Assembly: GCA_965202845.1 (NCBI GenBank)
Contig: OZ241856.1
Location: 186,001-250,000 of the forward strand
Direction: 5' to 3'
DNA length: 64,000 bases
DNA from: CBDATA01 sp965202845
GTDB lineage: Bacteria; Acidobacteriota; Vicinamibacteria; Marinacidobacterales; Marinacidobacteraceae
Shown: in pieces, positions 1 through 8,824 of the stretch
Layout of the letters: each line of letters begins with the position of its first letter
Numbering within the stretch: the stretch's first letter is position 1
Program-made: the position numbers and the translations under genes
Notes under the pieces: generated by a model
Databases searched by the model: none
What the model saw: only the letters and a program-made list of their open reading frames with translations
Told to the model about the DNA's origin: nothing

Positions 1-176
1 ATCCCCTCGCTGGTCTGGATGGTGGCGATGTTGGGGTTCACCAGGACGGTGCGGATTCCCTCCTCGGCCAGCGCCTTGATGGCCTGGGAACCCGAATAGT
101 CGAACTCGCCGGCCTGTCCGATCCGCAGGGCGCCGGAGCCGAGCACCAGAACCCGCTGCGGCCGCCCGCCGGTCAT
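1..176 (-). CDS. carB: Carbamoyl-phosphate synthase large subunit, N-terminal fragment
   Basis: Only the first 58 codons are inside the window; the gene runs off the left edge. The start ATG (complement of 174-176) overlaps the carA stop as ATGA, the usual sign of coupled translation. The visible protein has the start of the first carboxyphosphate domain: LVLGSGALRIGQAGEFDYSG near residue 9, then VNPNIATIQT around residues 46-55. This matches the N terminus of CarB, which uses ammonia from CarA, bicarbonate and two ATP to make carbamoyl phosphate for pyrimidine and arginine synthesis. The GSGALRIGQAGEFDYSG form differs from the E. coli GAGPIVIGQACEFDYSG form but is a known variant. Confidence 0.93.
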   Translation of the reverse strand, partial: MTGGRPQRVLVLGSGALRIGQAGEFDYSGSQAIKALAEEGIRTVLVNPNIATIQTSEG

Positions 177-1291
177 CGCTTGCGGCATTCCGCCAGAAAG
201 TCGTCGAACAGGGTTCCGGTGTCCTCCGGCCCCGGACGGGCTTCCGGGTGGAACTGGACGCTCCGGAAGGGCCGGGATTTGGACCGGATGCCCTCGTTGG
301 TGCCGTCGTTCAGGTTGCGGAACCAGGGCGTCCAGTCGGCGCCGAGCGAATCCTCGTCCACCGCGTAGCCGTGGTTCTGGCTGGTGATGTAGGAGCGGCC
401 GCTGACCAGGTCCCGCACCGGCTGGTTCACGCTGCGATGCCCGTAGGGGAGCTTGAAGCAGCGCGCCCCGGCGGCCAACGCCAGCAGCTGGTTGCCGAGG
501 CAGACCCCGAGGATCGGCTTGGGATACCACTCGAGAAGCTCTCCCAGCGCGGCGGTGACCGCGCCGAGATCCCCGGGATCGCCGGGGCCGTTCCCTATCA
601 GGACGCCGTCGGCCTGCCGGGCGGCTTCGGCGAAGGGGCGCAGGCCGGAGACCCGATGCACCCGGGCGCCCCGGTCCAGCAGCGAACGCACCAGGTTGTC
701 CTTGGCGCCGATGTCCAGCAGCAGGATCTCCGGCCCGTCCCCGTTTCCGTACCGTCGATCCGCTTCCGGCGCCACCTGCTGGAACACCTCCCGGGTCATG
801 TCCACCCGGCGGGGCGTTTTTGCTTCGCCGCTTCGGGGCCGGAGCGTCCCCTCCATGACGCCCGCCTCCCGGAGGCGCCGGGTCAGGGTGCGGGTGTCCA
901 CGCCCTCGATCGCCGGAATTCCCTCGTCGGCGAGCCAGGCGCCCAGCGACCGGGTGGCGGCGTGGTGGCTCGGGCTCCGCGCGTGGCGCTGCACCACCAG
1001 CCCCTGCACCTGGATCCGATCCGATTCGAAGGGCCCCTCGATGCTGCCCGGAGGACGCGGCGCGGGAACGCCGTAATTCCCCTGGAGCGGCCAGGTCAGG
1101 ACCAAGATCTGCCCCCGGTAGGACGGGTCGGTGAGCGTCTCGACGTACCCGGCCATCCCGGTGTTGAACACCACCTCGCCGGCGACCGGACCGACGTCGG
1201 CGCCGAAGGAGCGGCCGGGGAATTCCGAGCCGTCCTCGAGAAGGAGAATCCCGCCCGGCGCGGGCCGCGGCGCTGGTTCGTCGGGGGTCAA
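173..1291 (-). CDS. carA: Carbamoyl-phosphate synthase small subunit (glutamine amidotransferase)
   Basis: This 372-aa protein is a normal-length CarA, which hydrolyses glutamine and channels ammonia to CarB. The N-terminal CPSase small domain has the VVFNTGMAGYVETLTDPSY signature at about residues 40-58. The C-terminal class I amidotransferase domain has the nucleophile elbow GVCLGNQLL and the His/Glu pair in FHPE near residue 350. The elbow carries Asn where most homologues have His (GHQ), but the Cys-His-Glu triad is intact. The start is TTG at 1291; no ATG fits. A TAGATTCCC element on this strand (1301-1306) lies immediately upstream and could be a -10, which would leave almost no leader. 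The stop overlaps carB. Confidence 0.95.
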   Translation of the reverse strand: MTPDEPAPRPAPGGILLLEDGSEFPGRSFGADVGPVAGEVVFNTGMAGYVETLTDPSYRGQILVLTWPLQGNYGVPAPRPPGSIEGPFESDRIQVQGLVVQRHARSPSHHAATRSLGAWLADEGIPAIEGVDTRTLTRRLREAGVMEGTLRPRSGEAKTPRRVDMTREVFQQVAPEADRRYGNGDGPEILLLDIGAKDNLVRSLLDRGARVHRVSGLRPFAEAARQADGVLIGNGPGDPGDLGAVTAALGELLEWYPKPILGVCLGNQLLALAAGARCFKLPYGHRSVNQPVRDLVSGRSYITSQNHGYAVDEDSLGADWTPWFRNLNDGTNEGIRSKSRPFRSVQFHPEARPGPEDTGTLFDDFLAECRKR

Positions 1292-1319
1292 ACTCGCGGG
1301 AATCTAGCAGAAAATCCGG

Positions 1320-1349
1320 TTGCAAAAGACACCCGCCGCGCCATATGAT
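1320..1349 (+). promoter_or_regulatory. Sigma-70-type promoter for the 1419 gene
   Basis: TTGCAA (1320-1325) and TATGAT (1344-1349) are separated by 18 bases, a close match to the housekeeping consensus. It lies in the 127-bp divergent gap between carA and the secreted-protein gene, and predicts a leader of about 60 bases. Inferred from sequence only. Confidence 0.55.
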
Positions 1350-1418
1350 GACGGGGGTAGGGTGCGGCCTTCCTTTTCGGGTCGTCAGACCGTTTGCATC
1401 CGTTTTCCGGAGAGAATC

Positions 1419-2567
1419 ATGGTTTCCGTTTCGCGACATCTTCTTCGCCGGGCGGGCGCGTTCGCGCTCGTCGGCTTGGGGTTCGGCGTTTTCCCGGCGT
1501 TCGGCGCCCAAGTCGAGCAGCCGCCTCCGCCGGCTCCGGTCCTTCACTTTGAGGCTTCGGGTCCGTACACCCACGCCGCGGCGCGGATCACCGTGGACGC
1601 GCGTCTCTGGTACGGCTCCGAACTGGAAGTGGCGCTCACCGACCCCTCCGGCAACCGTCAGGTCCTGAACCTGGATCGCGACGGCCACCGCTCCGGCTGG
1701 ACCGGCCAGCTGCGGGAAGCGGGGGAATGGGTGGCGGAGGCCCGACAGACCGGAAGCGGGTTCGCTCCGATGAGCGCCCGCGAATCGGTGACGGTGCGCG
1801 AGGGCGCGCCGACCTGTTCGGCCTCGCTGATGGTTCCGGACTCCGCGGTGGTCTATGACTCCGCCGCAATCGTGGTCGACACCTGCGACAGCGCGGCCAC
1901 TACCGGCGCCCTTCATTCCGTGTATGTGCGGATCCATCGGGACGGCGCGCCGACCGCCATGCTGGACATGGGCGGGAGCTGCGAGCGCAGCTTCATCCTC
2001 CCCGGCGGCGGCGCCTACGCCGCGATGGCGACGGTCACCGACGACCGCGGCGCCTCCGCGACCTGCGAGGCGGACGCCGGCGCGGATGAAATCCACCCGC
2101 GGGCCTGGCCGACCGTGGACTTCGCGGGCGGCGTCTACCGCGCCGAACGCGAGGACATCCTCTCGGAGCCCAGCTCGATCCTGGCCGGCGGCGCGGCCGG
2201 CGTGATGGTTCCCTTCGGGGACGACCCCGACCGGGGCATGCGGCTGTTCGGCCGGGCCGCCGGTGGCGTCGCCCACAACTCCTGGTTCGGCGGCGCGCTG
2301 GACGTGGGGCTGCTCCGGCAAACCGGGGCCGGCTTCTTCGGCGCGGGCGCCGGCGCCTGGGGGCTGGGCGATCCGGAAATCGCGGACCTCGGGGTGTTCG
2401 TCACCGGCGGCTTCGACATCCCGGTCTGGACCCAGGCCGGACAGGGGCAGATCTTCACCGACATCCGGTTCTTCGCGCAGGAGATTTCGGCTATCCAGGA
2501 CAACTTCTCCGCCGTCGTGGGGCTGCGCTTCCATCTCCGACCCGTACACAAGATCATCGGCCGCTAG
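1419..2567 (+). CDS. Secreted or outer-membrane protein of unknown function
   Basis: Function not recognised. The 382-aa product starts at an ATG preceded by GGAGAG (about 1409-1414); longer in-frame versions have no ribosome site. Residues 1-30 form a signal peptide ending near AFG-AQ. Residues about 40-210 look like one or two beta-sandwich modules, with TCSASLMVPDSAVVYDS and two later Cys. The last 130 residues are rich in Gly and aromatic residues and end in short strands (AVVGLRFHLRPVHKI), resembling a small beta-barrel or outer-membrane domain. It stands alone between carA and the symporter genes, with its own promoter at 1320-1349. Confidence 0.75.
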   Translation: MVSVSRHLLRRAGAFALVGLGFGVFPAFGAQVEQPPPPAPVLHFEASGPYTHAAARITVDARLWYGSELEVALTDPSGNRQVLNLDRDGHRSGWTGQLREAGEWVAEARQTGSGFAPMSARESVTVREGAPTCSASLMVPDSAVVYDSAAIVVDTCDSAATTGALHSVYVRIHRDGAPTAMLDMGGSCERSFILPGGGAYAAMATVTDDRGASATCEADAGADEIHPRAWPTVDFAGGVYRAEREDILSEPSSILAGGAAGVMVPFGDDPDRGMRLFGRAAGGVAHNSWFGGALDVGLLRQTGAGFFGAGAGAWGLGDPEIADLGVFVTGGFDIPVWTQAGQGQIFTDIRFFAQEISAIQDNFSAVVGLRFHLRPVHKIIGR

Positions 2568-2586
2568 GGGCGTCAACCGGGCATCG

Positions 2587-2784
2587 GTGTCGCGCCGCCG
2601 GTTTCGGATCGTCCTTCCGGTCGTCCTCCTCCGGCTGCTGGTCGCTCTGGCGCCCGCCGAGCCGATGGCGCTCGGCGTCCCGCTCGGTCTCTGGCTGGAA
2701 GCGGGAATCGTGGTCCTCTCGACCGCTGCGCTGATGGTTCTCTGCCGGGGTCTCCTGCCCGGAGGCGGGGGAGGCCGCCCGTGA
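2587..2784 (+). CDS. Small two-helix membrane protein, DUF3311-like symporter partner
   Basis: This 65-aa protein has two predicted membrane helices, VLPVVLLRLLVALAP and WLEAGIVVLSTAALMVL, joined by a loop with GVPLGLW. That pattern resembles the small DUF3311-type proteins often encoded just before sodium:solute symporters; the family match is from memory and tentative. The start is GTG at 2587, the only plausible one in frame, without a strong ribosome site. The stop TGA (2782-2784) overlaps the GTG of the symporter as GTGA, so the two are very probably co-translated. Its job may be to stabilise or modulate the transporter, which is inference. Confidence 0.6.
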   Translation: MSRRRFRIVLPVVLLRLLVALAPAEPMALGVPLGLWLEAGIVVLSTAALMVLCRGLLPGGGGGRP

Positions 2785-4253
2785 CCCTCGCGGTCGTCGC
2801 CTTCTATCTCGCCCTGGTCATCGGGGTCGGTCTGGTCGCCCGGCTGGGGCGCGGCGCCGCCGGGGACGAGCGCGGCGAGGAGTACTTCCTGGCCGGCCGC
2901 GCGCTCGGCGCCTTCGTGCTGCTGATGACCCTCTTCGGCACCAACATGACCGCGTTCACCATCCTGGGCGCCTCCGGGGAGGCGCATCGCCAGGGGGTGC
3001 GGGTCTTCGCGCTGATGGCGACCAGCTCGGCGGTCGTGATCCCGCTCACCTTCCTCCTGATCGGGGTTCCGCTCTGGCGCTTCGGAAAGCGGTTCGGATA
3101 CGCGACCCAGGCCGAGTTCTTCGTGGACCGGTACGGCTCTCCGACGCTGGGCCGGATCGTGTTCCTGTGTTCGCTCCTCTGGCTCGTTCCCTACGTGCTC
3201 ATCGGGGTCAAGGGGGGCGGCGACGCGCTCGCCGCGATCGCGGACCCCGCGCTGGCGCCGCCGTCCTGGCTCGGCAGCCTGATCCTGTGCGTCGTGGTGT
3301 TCGCGTATGTCGTGCTGGGCGGCATGCGGAGCACCGCGCTGGTCAACACCTTCCAGACCACGCTCTTCGTCGGGGTGGCGGTGCTGGCCTTCTTCGTGAT
3401 TACCCGAGGACTCGGAGGCTTCGCCCCGGCGATGGAGCAGCTGCGGGCCGAACATCCGGAGCTTCTCGAGCTGGCGCGCGAACGGCGGGACTGGATCCAG
3501 ATCGCCACCTACCTCTTCGTGCCGCTCTCCACTTCGTGTTTCCCCCATATCTTCGGCCTGTGGATGGCGGCCCGGAGCGCCGCCTCCTTCCGCCTCCCGA
3601 TCCTCGCCTATCCGGCGCTGATCGCGCTGGTATGGTTCCCGAGCGTTGTGCTCGGCGCCCTGGGGCGCCTCCACACGGCTTTTCCACCGGACGGGCCGAT
3701 CCTGATCCTGCTCATCCGCGAGCACGCCGGCAGCTTGCTCGCCGGGTGCCTCGCCGCCGGAGTGTTCGCCGCCATCATGTCCTCGCTGGATTCGCAGACG
3801 CTGGCGGTGGGGACGATGCTCACCCGCGACGCGGTCGCCCGCTCGCCCCGGCTGGCGCGCCTGGCGATCGGGCGGGAGGCGCTCTTCGGCAGGGCGTTCG
3901 TCGGCCTGTTCCTCGCGGTGGTGTACGTCCTGAGCCTGGTCTCCAGCCAGACGGTGTTCAGCCTGGGCGTCTGGGCGCTCTCCGGCTTCTCCGGGTTCTT
4001 TCCGGCGCTGGTGGGAGCGCTCTACTGGAGGGGCAGCACCGCCGCCGGCGCGGCGTCCGCGATCCTCGCCAGTCTGGCGCTGTGGACCGCCTTTTTCGTC
4101 GGCGCCGACGGAGCGCCCGGCTGGACGGTGGGCGGCTCGGGCGTCGAACCGGCGGCTGCCATCGTCGCGGTTTCGGCGACCGTTCTGGTGGTGGTTTCCC
4201 GCTGGACCAGGCCGCCGGAGGCGGAGCGGGTGCGGCGCTTCTTCCCCGCATAG
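2781..4253 (+). CDS. Sodium:solute symporter (SSS family)
   Basis: The 490-aa protein has about 13 hydrophobic segments and the layout of SSS-family permeases, which couple inward sodium flow to uptake of small organic solutes. Family features include DEYFLAGR-like EEYFLAGRALG near residue 35, GTNMTAFTILGASGEA around residue 55, and FAAIMSSLDSQTLAVGTMLTRD near residue 330, the conserved helix that helps form a sodium site. The start is GTG, overlapping the preceding small membrane gene. The substrate cannot be told from sequence. The next gene follows after 1 base, so the three genes form one transcription unit. Confidence 0.88.
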   Translation: MTLAVVAFYLALVIGVGLVARLGRGAAGDERGEEYFLAGRALGAFVLLMTLFGTNMTAFTILGASGEAHRQGVRVFALMATSSAVVIPLTFLLIGVPLWRFGKRFGYATQAEFFVDRYGSPTLGRIVFLCSLLWLVPYVLIGVKGGGDALAAIADPALAPPSWLGSLILCVVVFAYVVLGGMRSTALVNTFQTTLFVGVAVLAFFVITRGLGGFAPAMEQLRAEHPELLELARERRDWIQIATYLFVPLSTSCFPHIFGLWMAARSAASFRLPILAYPALIALVWFPSVVLGALGRLHTAFPPDGPILILLIREHAGSLLAGCLAAGVFAAIMSSLDSQTLAVGTMLTRDAVARSPRLARLAIGREALFGRAFVGLFLAVVYVLSLVSSQTVFSLGVWALSGFSGFFPALVGALYWRGSTAAGAASAILASLALWTAFFVGADGAPGWTVGGSGVEPAAAIVAVSATVLVVVSRWTRPPEAERVRRFFPA

Positions 4254-4254
4254 G

Positions 4255-5274
4255 ATGCGTGCGATGCCATTCGTTCTCTTGATGTTCGGGCTGGCCGCCG
4301 GACCGCCGGAGACCGTGTTCCACACCTTCTCCATCGCGGCGGTGGACCGGGAGACCGGGGAGGTCGGGGTGGCGGTGACCACCCGCAACCCCTGCGTGGG
4401 CAACGGGGTGCCCTGGGTGCGGGTCGGAGTGGGCGCGGTGGCGACCCAGGCGCGCACCCGGACCCGGTACGGAAGCGAGCTGCTCGATTTGCTGGCGGCC
4501 GGCCGGAGTCCGGAGGACGCGCTCGCCCAGCGGCTCGCCCAGGACGAGGGCGCCCCCTTCCGGCAGGTGGGCGTGGTGGCGCTCGCTGGGGGAACCGCGC
4601 AGCACACCGGCGCCGAAGCCAGCGCCTGGGCCGGACAGCGGGCCGGCGCCGACTACGTCGTGCAGGGGAACCTGCTCGTCGGCCCCCAGGTGGTGGACGC
4701 GGTGGCTGCGTCTTTCGAGCGTTCCCGCGGCGGCGGGCTTGCGCTGGCCGACCGGCTGGTGGCGGCGCTGGAAGCCGGGCAGGCGGCCGGCGGGGATGCG
4801 CGGCGCGGCCGGCGCCAGTCGGCTTCGGTGCTGGTCGCCGACCCGCGCGAAGGCCATTCCCGGCGCGAAGACGGCGTGTCCACCCACATCAACGTCTGCG
4901 AACACCCCGCTCCGGTCGCCGAACTGCGGCGGATTCACGACGCGGTGAGCCAGAAGTTGGGATACCGGACGCTCACCGGCTTTTCGGGCGGCGACGTGGC
5001 GCAGTTGCGCGTTCTGCTGGCCGAAGCCGGCTGCGCCCCGCCGGTGACCGACGAATCGGTCCGGGCGACGGAAGCGCGGGCTTACGACGCCGCGCTCCGG
5101 GACCGGGTGGACGCCTGCCGCGCCGAGCTGGGGCTTTCGACTCCGGAGCAGGGGTCGCCCCCCGGGCTCGCCGATCCCGAGTTCGTGGCGGGTCTCTGGG
5201 AGCGGGTTGAGGCCGCCGGGCGGGGCGATGCGGTGCGGCGACGCCTCGCTCCCCTGCGCCGGATTACGAGGTAA
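4255..5274 (+). CDS. DUF1028 family protein, exported
   Basis: A 339-aa protein of the DUF1028 (Ntn-hydrolase-like) family. Recognisable blocks are HTFSIAAVDRETGEVGVAVT at about residues 23-42, GVGAVATQARTRTRYG, HTGAEASAWAGQRAGADYVVQGN, and the later RQSASVLV. Members are usually 200-300 aa; the extra C-terminal part (about residues 260-339) includes a peptidoglycan-binding-like helical segment often seen in this family. The first ~19 residues are hydrophobic and look like a signal peptide, so the mature protein would begin near the TFS motif. Function is not established. It follows the symporter by one base, which suggests a shared uptake or degradation role. Confidence 0.8.
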   Translation: MRAMPFVLLMFGLAAGPPETVFHTFSIAAVDRETGEVGVAVTTRNPCVGNGVPWVRVGVGAVATQARTRTRYGSELLDLLAAGRSPEDALAQRLAQDEGAPFRQVGVVALAGGTAQHTGAEASAWAGQRAGADYVVQGNLLVGPQVVDAVAASFERSRGGGLALADRLVAALEAGQAAGGDARRGRRQSASVLVADPREGHSRREDGVSTHINVCEHPAPVAELRRIHDAVSQKLGYRTLTGFSGGDVAQLRVLLAEAGCAPPVTDESVRATEARAYDAALRDRVDACRAELGLSTPEQGSPPGLADPEFVAGLWERVEAAGRGDAVRRRLAPLRRITR

Positions 5275-5281
5275 TCCCCCT

Positions 5282-6364
5282 GTGAACGCAACCGCAGCCG
5301 GCCGTCCGGTCCGCATCGATCTCCGCAGCGACACGGTGACCCGCCCCACCCGGGCGATGCGCGAGGCGATGGCGGCCGCCCCGGTCGGGGACGACGTCTA
5401 CGGGGACGATCCCTCGGTGAACCGGCTGGAGGAGCGGGTCGCCGAGACGCTGGGGAAGGAAGCCGCCGTCTTCACCCCCACCGGAACGATGAGCAACCAG
5501 CTCGCGATCCGCTCCCGAACCGAGCCGGGAGACCTCATCCTCGCCGAGGCGCGCGCCCACGCCTATCTGGTCGAGAGCGGGGGGCCGGCCGCCCTCTCCG
5601 GCGCGACCGTGCTCGGCCTTCCCGGAGTGCGGGGCGCGTTCACCCCCGAACAGGTGCGGGAGGCGGTGCGCGAACCGCATCGGATGATCCCGGAGGCGTG
5701 CTACCCGCAAGCCCGGCTGGTGGCCGCAGAGAACACCCACAACGCCTCGGGCGGCTCGGTGTGGCCGTTCGAAACCCTGCGGGCGGTCGGGGAGACCGCC
5801 CGGGAGCTGGGGCTCGCGTCCCATCTCGACGGAGCGCGGCTCTGGCACGCCACCGCCGCCACCGGGATTCCGGAAGCGGAGTGGGCCGCTTCCTTCGAGA
5901 CGGTGAGCGTGTGCTTCTCGAAGGGGCTCGGCGCTCCGGTGGGGTCCTGCCTCGCCGGGTCGGCGGCGACGATCCGGCGCGCCCGGCGCTTCCGTCAGCT
6001 CTTCGGCGGCGGACTCCGCCAGGCCGGGATCGTGGCGGCGGGAGCGCTCCACGCCCTGGAGCATCACCGGGAACGGCTCGGAGAGGATCACGTCCGGGCG
6101 CGACGGCTCGCCGAGGGGCTGGCCGCGCTCCCCGGAATCGACCTGGATCCGGCGGAAGTGGAGACGAACATCGTCCGCTTCCGGACGCCGGGGATCCACG
6201 CCTTCCGGCTCGCCGACCGGCTGCTGGAGGAGCACCGGATCGCGACGCTTCCCGGCGGCCCCGATGCGATGCGGCTCATCCCGCACCTCGGAATCTCGGA
6301 TGGGGACATCGAGGAAACGCTCGCCGCGTTCGCCGCCTGCCTCGCCGTCCCGTCCCCCGCCTGA
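5282..6364 (+). CDS. ltaE: Low-specificity L-threonine aldolase
   Basis: PLP enzyme that cleaves L-threonine and related beta-hydroxy amino acids to glycine and an aldehyde. The 360-aa length is typical. The N-terminal IDLRSDTVTRPTRAMREAM and VGDDVYGDDPSVNRLE blocks are diagnostic. HLDGARLWHA near residue 180 carries the PLP-interacting Asp, and CFSKGLGAPVGS near residue 208 carries the Schiff-base lysine. The start is GTG at 5282, seven bases after the DUF1028 stop; an upstream ATG in the same frame would overlap that gene by 68 bases and add unconserved residues. Confidence 0.93.
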   Translation: MNATAAGRPVRIDLRSDTVTRPTRAMREAMAAAPVGDDVYGDDPSVNRLEERVAETLGKEAAVFTPTGTMSNQLAIRSRTEPGDLILAEARAHAYLVESGGPAALSGATVLGLPGVRGAFTPEQVREAVREPHRMIPEACYPQARLVAAENTHNASGGSVWPFETLRAVGETARELGLASHLDGARLWHATAATGIPEAEWAASFETVSVCFSKGLGAPVGSCLAGSAATIRRARRFRQLFGGGLRQAGIVAAGALHALEHHRERLGEDHVRARRLAEGLAALPGIDLDPAEVETNIVRFRTPGIHAFRLADRLLEEHRIATLPGGPDAMRLIPHLGISDGDIEETLAAFAACLAVPSPA

Positions 6365-6406
6365 CCGGGGAACCCTTGTGTAGAATGGAATCCGCCGAGG
6401 GGGTAG

Positions 6407-7777
6407 ATGATGCGACGCAAGAGCGACCTTCCCTTCGGAAGCGAGTTTTCGCCCTCGCAGATTCAGCTGCCCGAGGTCTTGCAGCTTGCGGCGCAACACG
6501 GTGGCGATTGGCGCGCCTTTGAATCGGCCGTCCGCCAAGCTTGGTTTGAAGGCCACCGGACCACCCCATACAACCGGGCCAAACTCGCCAACAACACAAA
6601 GCTCGGCATGATCGCCTACGGGATCATCGACCGGGAAGCGTCGCTGACCTCGCTCGGCGAAGAGCTCCATGCCTTGCGGCATGACGACAAGGCATTGTAC
6701 GACCGGCTGGCCCTTCACATTCTTCTCCATCTTCATGGAATGAATTTCGTTCAATGCATCCGCGACATGGTCGCCGCCGGGGAACAGGTCAACCTCACTT
6801 CGCTTCGGGAGGGGCTGACGGCGCGCGGCATGCACTATCCGTCCGGAGGCAAGCATCCGAGCATCATGCGCTTGTGGCTTGCGAAGGCCGGCGTCTTTAT
6901 CGGAAGCCGATGGCGCATCGATGAGGGCCGCATCGAGGAAATCCTTGGCGTTAAACCGGACGATTTCGCTGGTCTGGGGGATCTGCGTCCGGATCAAAGG
7001 GCGTTTCTGAAAACCCTCATCAACATGGGGACGGATCGCCCCCATCCGGCGAATTCCGTCGTGCGACTCGCAACGGCGACTCATGGCGTGAAGTACCCGG
7101 AAAAAAGCCTGCCCAAGCTCGTGCTCCACGACCTGGAGCACGCCGGTTGGATCACGACCAAAAAGACGACCAGCGGACGCGGCGCCAAGCCCTTTCTGGT
7201 GTCCCCCACAGAGAAGCTGACCTCGCAGGTGGCGGAACCGCTGCTCAACCAGCTTGAGCGGCAGACCGATCCCAAGCTGGTGGCGCTCTTGCGAACGCCG
7301 CTTTCGACGATCCTCGAGGAAATGAAGAGCGAGGACCGGTTTCGGAGCGGGCTTGCGCTCGAGGCGCTGGCTTTCAAGTTGATGCGTCTTCTCGACATGA
7401 CTTGGGTCGCAACGCGGTTGCGCGCCAACCAGACCGGAGGCGCGGAAGTCGATCTGATTTTCGAGAGCGCCCGCCTCGTATTCTCCCGCTGGCAGATTCA
7501 GTGCAAGAACACGAAGCGCGTTTCGCTCGATGATGTCGCGAAGGAAGTCGGTCTGACGCATTTTCTGAAAAGCAACGTGATCGTCATCGTGACCACCGGC
7601 GTCGTCAGCGGCGAGGCGCGACGATACGCCAACCGAATCATGGCGGACTCGAACTTGGCCATCGTGATGCTGGACGGGACCGACCTGGCCGTCATATGCG
7701 AGCAGCCGGAAGGGATTTTGCGCGCGATGGACCGGGAAGCCCGCCACGCCATGAACCTGAAGAAGCTCGATTTGTAG
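6407..7777 (+). CDS. Type II restriction endonuclease with Mrr-like catalytic domain
   Basis: The 456-aa protein has a C-terminal PD-(D/E)XK nuclease domain of Mrr type (about residues 310-440). An ALEALAFKL helix is followed by GGAEVD with Asp349, then WQIQCKN with the QxK pair Gln365/Lys367, and VIVTTGVVSGEARRYAN. The first ~290 residues are helical, with likely winged-helix repeats that would read DNA; I recognise no named domain there. It is followed by a methyltransferase after 17 bases, so it is the probable cleavage partner of that enzyme. A TAGAAT element (6381-6386) lies just upstream. Base composition is visibly less GC-rich than the flanking genes, as expected for a transferred R-M cassette. 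Confidence 0.85.
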   Translation: MMRRKSDLPFGSEFSPSQIQLPEVLQLAAQHGGDWRAFESAVRQAWFEGHRTTPYNRAKLANNTKLGMIAYGIIDREASLTSLGEELHALRHDDKALYDRLALHILLHLHGMNFVQCIRDMVAAGEQVNLTSLREGLTARGMHYPSGGKHPSIMRLWLAKAGVFIGSRWRIDEGRIEEILGVKPDDFAGLGDLRPDQRAFLKTLINMGTDRPHPANSVVRLATATHGVKYPEKSLPKLVLHDLEHAGWITTKKTTSGRGAKPFLVSPTEKLTSQVAEPLLNQLERQTDPKLVALLRTPLSTILEEMKSEDRFRSGLALEALAFKLMRLLDMTWVATRLRANQTGGAEVDLIFESARLVFSRWQIQCKNTKRVSLDDVAKEVGLTHFLKSNVIVIVTTGVVSGEARRYANRIMADSNLAIVMLDGTDLAVICEQPEGILRAMDREARHAMNLKKLDL

Positions 7778-7794
7778 TGGCGGAGTTGTTCAGA

Positions 7795-8802
7795 ATGTCT
7801 TCCCGGGTCTTTCACCGGACGCCCCTGGGGACGCTCCACCACGGCGACAGTCTGGATGTGATGCGTTCCGTGGACGCGGCTTCGGTGGCCCTGATCGTGA
7901 CGAGTCCCCCGTTCGCCTTGACCCGCAAGAAGGATTACGGCAACAAGCAGGAAGATGAATACATCCAGTGGTTCCGCGATTTCGCCGAGCAGTTCCGTCG
8001 CATTCTTCGGAACGACGGAAGCCTCGTGATCGACTTGGGCGGCGCGTGGAAACCGGGGCTTCCGGTGCGCAGCCTCTATCACTTCAAGCTGCTGGTCATG
8101 CTGTGCGAGGAATACGGATTCCATCTGGCCCAGGAGTTCTACTGGTGGAATCCGTCCAAGCTTCCCGCTCCGGCGGAATGGGTCACCGTGCGGCGCATCC
8201 GCGTCAAGGACGGAGTCAACACCGTTTGGTGGTTGTCCCGGACGCCGTGGCCGCGCGCGAGCAATCGGCGCGTGCTGCAGCCGTACAGCGACAGCATGAA
8301 AACCTTGCTGGCGAGCGGCTACAAGCCGATGTTGCGTCCTTCGGGGCATGACATCAGCAGCAAATTTTCCGTGAACAACGGCGCGGCGATCCCGCCGAAT
8401 CTCCTCGCCATCCCGAACACCGAGAGCAACAGCCGGTATCTGCGCTACTGCCGGGACATCGGAGTGAAACCGCATCCGGCCCGATTCCCTGCCGCGCTGC
8501 CGGAGTACTTCATCCGGATGCTGACCGATCCGGAGGATTCGGTTCTGGACCCCTTCGCGGGAAGCTGCATCACCGGGGAAGTGGCCGAGCGGCTCGGCCG
8601 CAAGTGGACCTGCGTCGAAACGGTCGAGACGTATCTGCTCGGCGCCCGGGGTCGATTCGAGAAGGGGACCCGGCAGCCGACGAAAGCGGAAGGGTACTAC
8701 CGCATTCCCCATCCCGGGCTTCTCTGGAACGGTCGTGCGGATGCGGACGAGGCGCCGCTTCCCGACGACGGGGGAAGACGCCGCGCCGGTCGGAGAAGTT
8801 GA
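7795..8802 (+). CDS. Site-specific DNA methyltransferase (probable N4-cytosine, beta class)
   Basis: The 335-aa enzyme has motif IV TSPPF at residues 36-40 and motif I DPFAGS at about 252-257. That beta-class order, with SPPF, is typical of m4C enzymes. Long family-specific blocks are present: GSLVIDLGGAWKPGLPVRSLYHF, EFYWWNPSKLPAPAEWVTVRR, NTVWWLSRTPWP and IPNTESNSRYLRYC. These resemble the group that methylates CCCGGG-like sites, but I cannot assign the target. The start is ATG 7795 with CGGAG ten bases upstream; a GTG at 7777 overlapping the nuclease stop would add six residues. The last ~35 residues are low-complexity and may be non-conserved. Confidence 0.88.
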   Translation: MSSRVFHRTPLGTLHHGDSLDVMRSVDAASVALIVTSPPFALTRKKDYGNKQEDEYIQWFRDFAEQFRRILRNDGSLVIDLGGAWKPGLPVRSLYHFKLLVMLCEEYGFHLAQEFYWWNPSKLPAPAEWVTVRRIRVKDGVNTVWWLSRTPWPRASNRRVLQPYSDSMKTLLASGYKPMLRPSGHDISSKFSVNNGAAIPPNLLAIPNTESNSRYLRYCRDIGVKPHPARFPAALPEYFIRMLTDPEDSVLDPFAGSCITGEVAERLGRKWTCVETVETYLLGARGRFEKGTRQPTKAEGYYRIPHPGLLWNGRADADEAPLPDDGGRRRAGRRS

Positions 8803-8824
8803 AGATGCGCCGCTTCTACCTTTT

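Noticed and set aside
1320..1418. N-terminal extension of the 1419 gene to 1320
   Set aside because: The extension would include the promoter-like TTGCAA/TATGAT sequence and has no ribosome site, while ATG 1419 has GGAGAG and opens a signal peptide.
7696..7794. Longer start for the m4C methyltransferase at 7696
   Set aside because: It would overlap the nuclease gene by 82 bases and add unconserved residues; ATG 7795 has a ribosome site and fits the family start.
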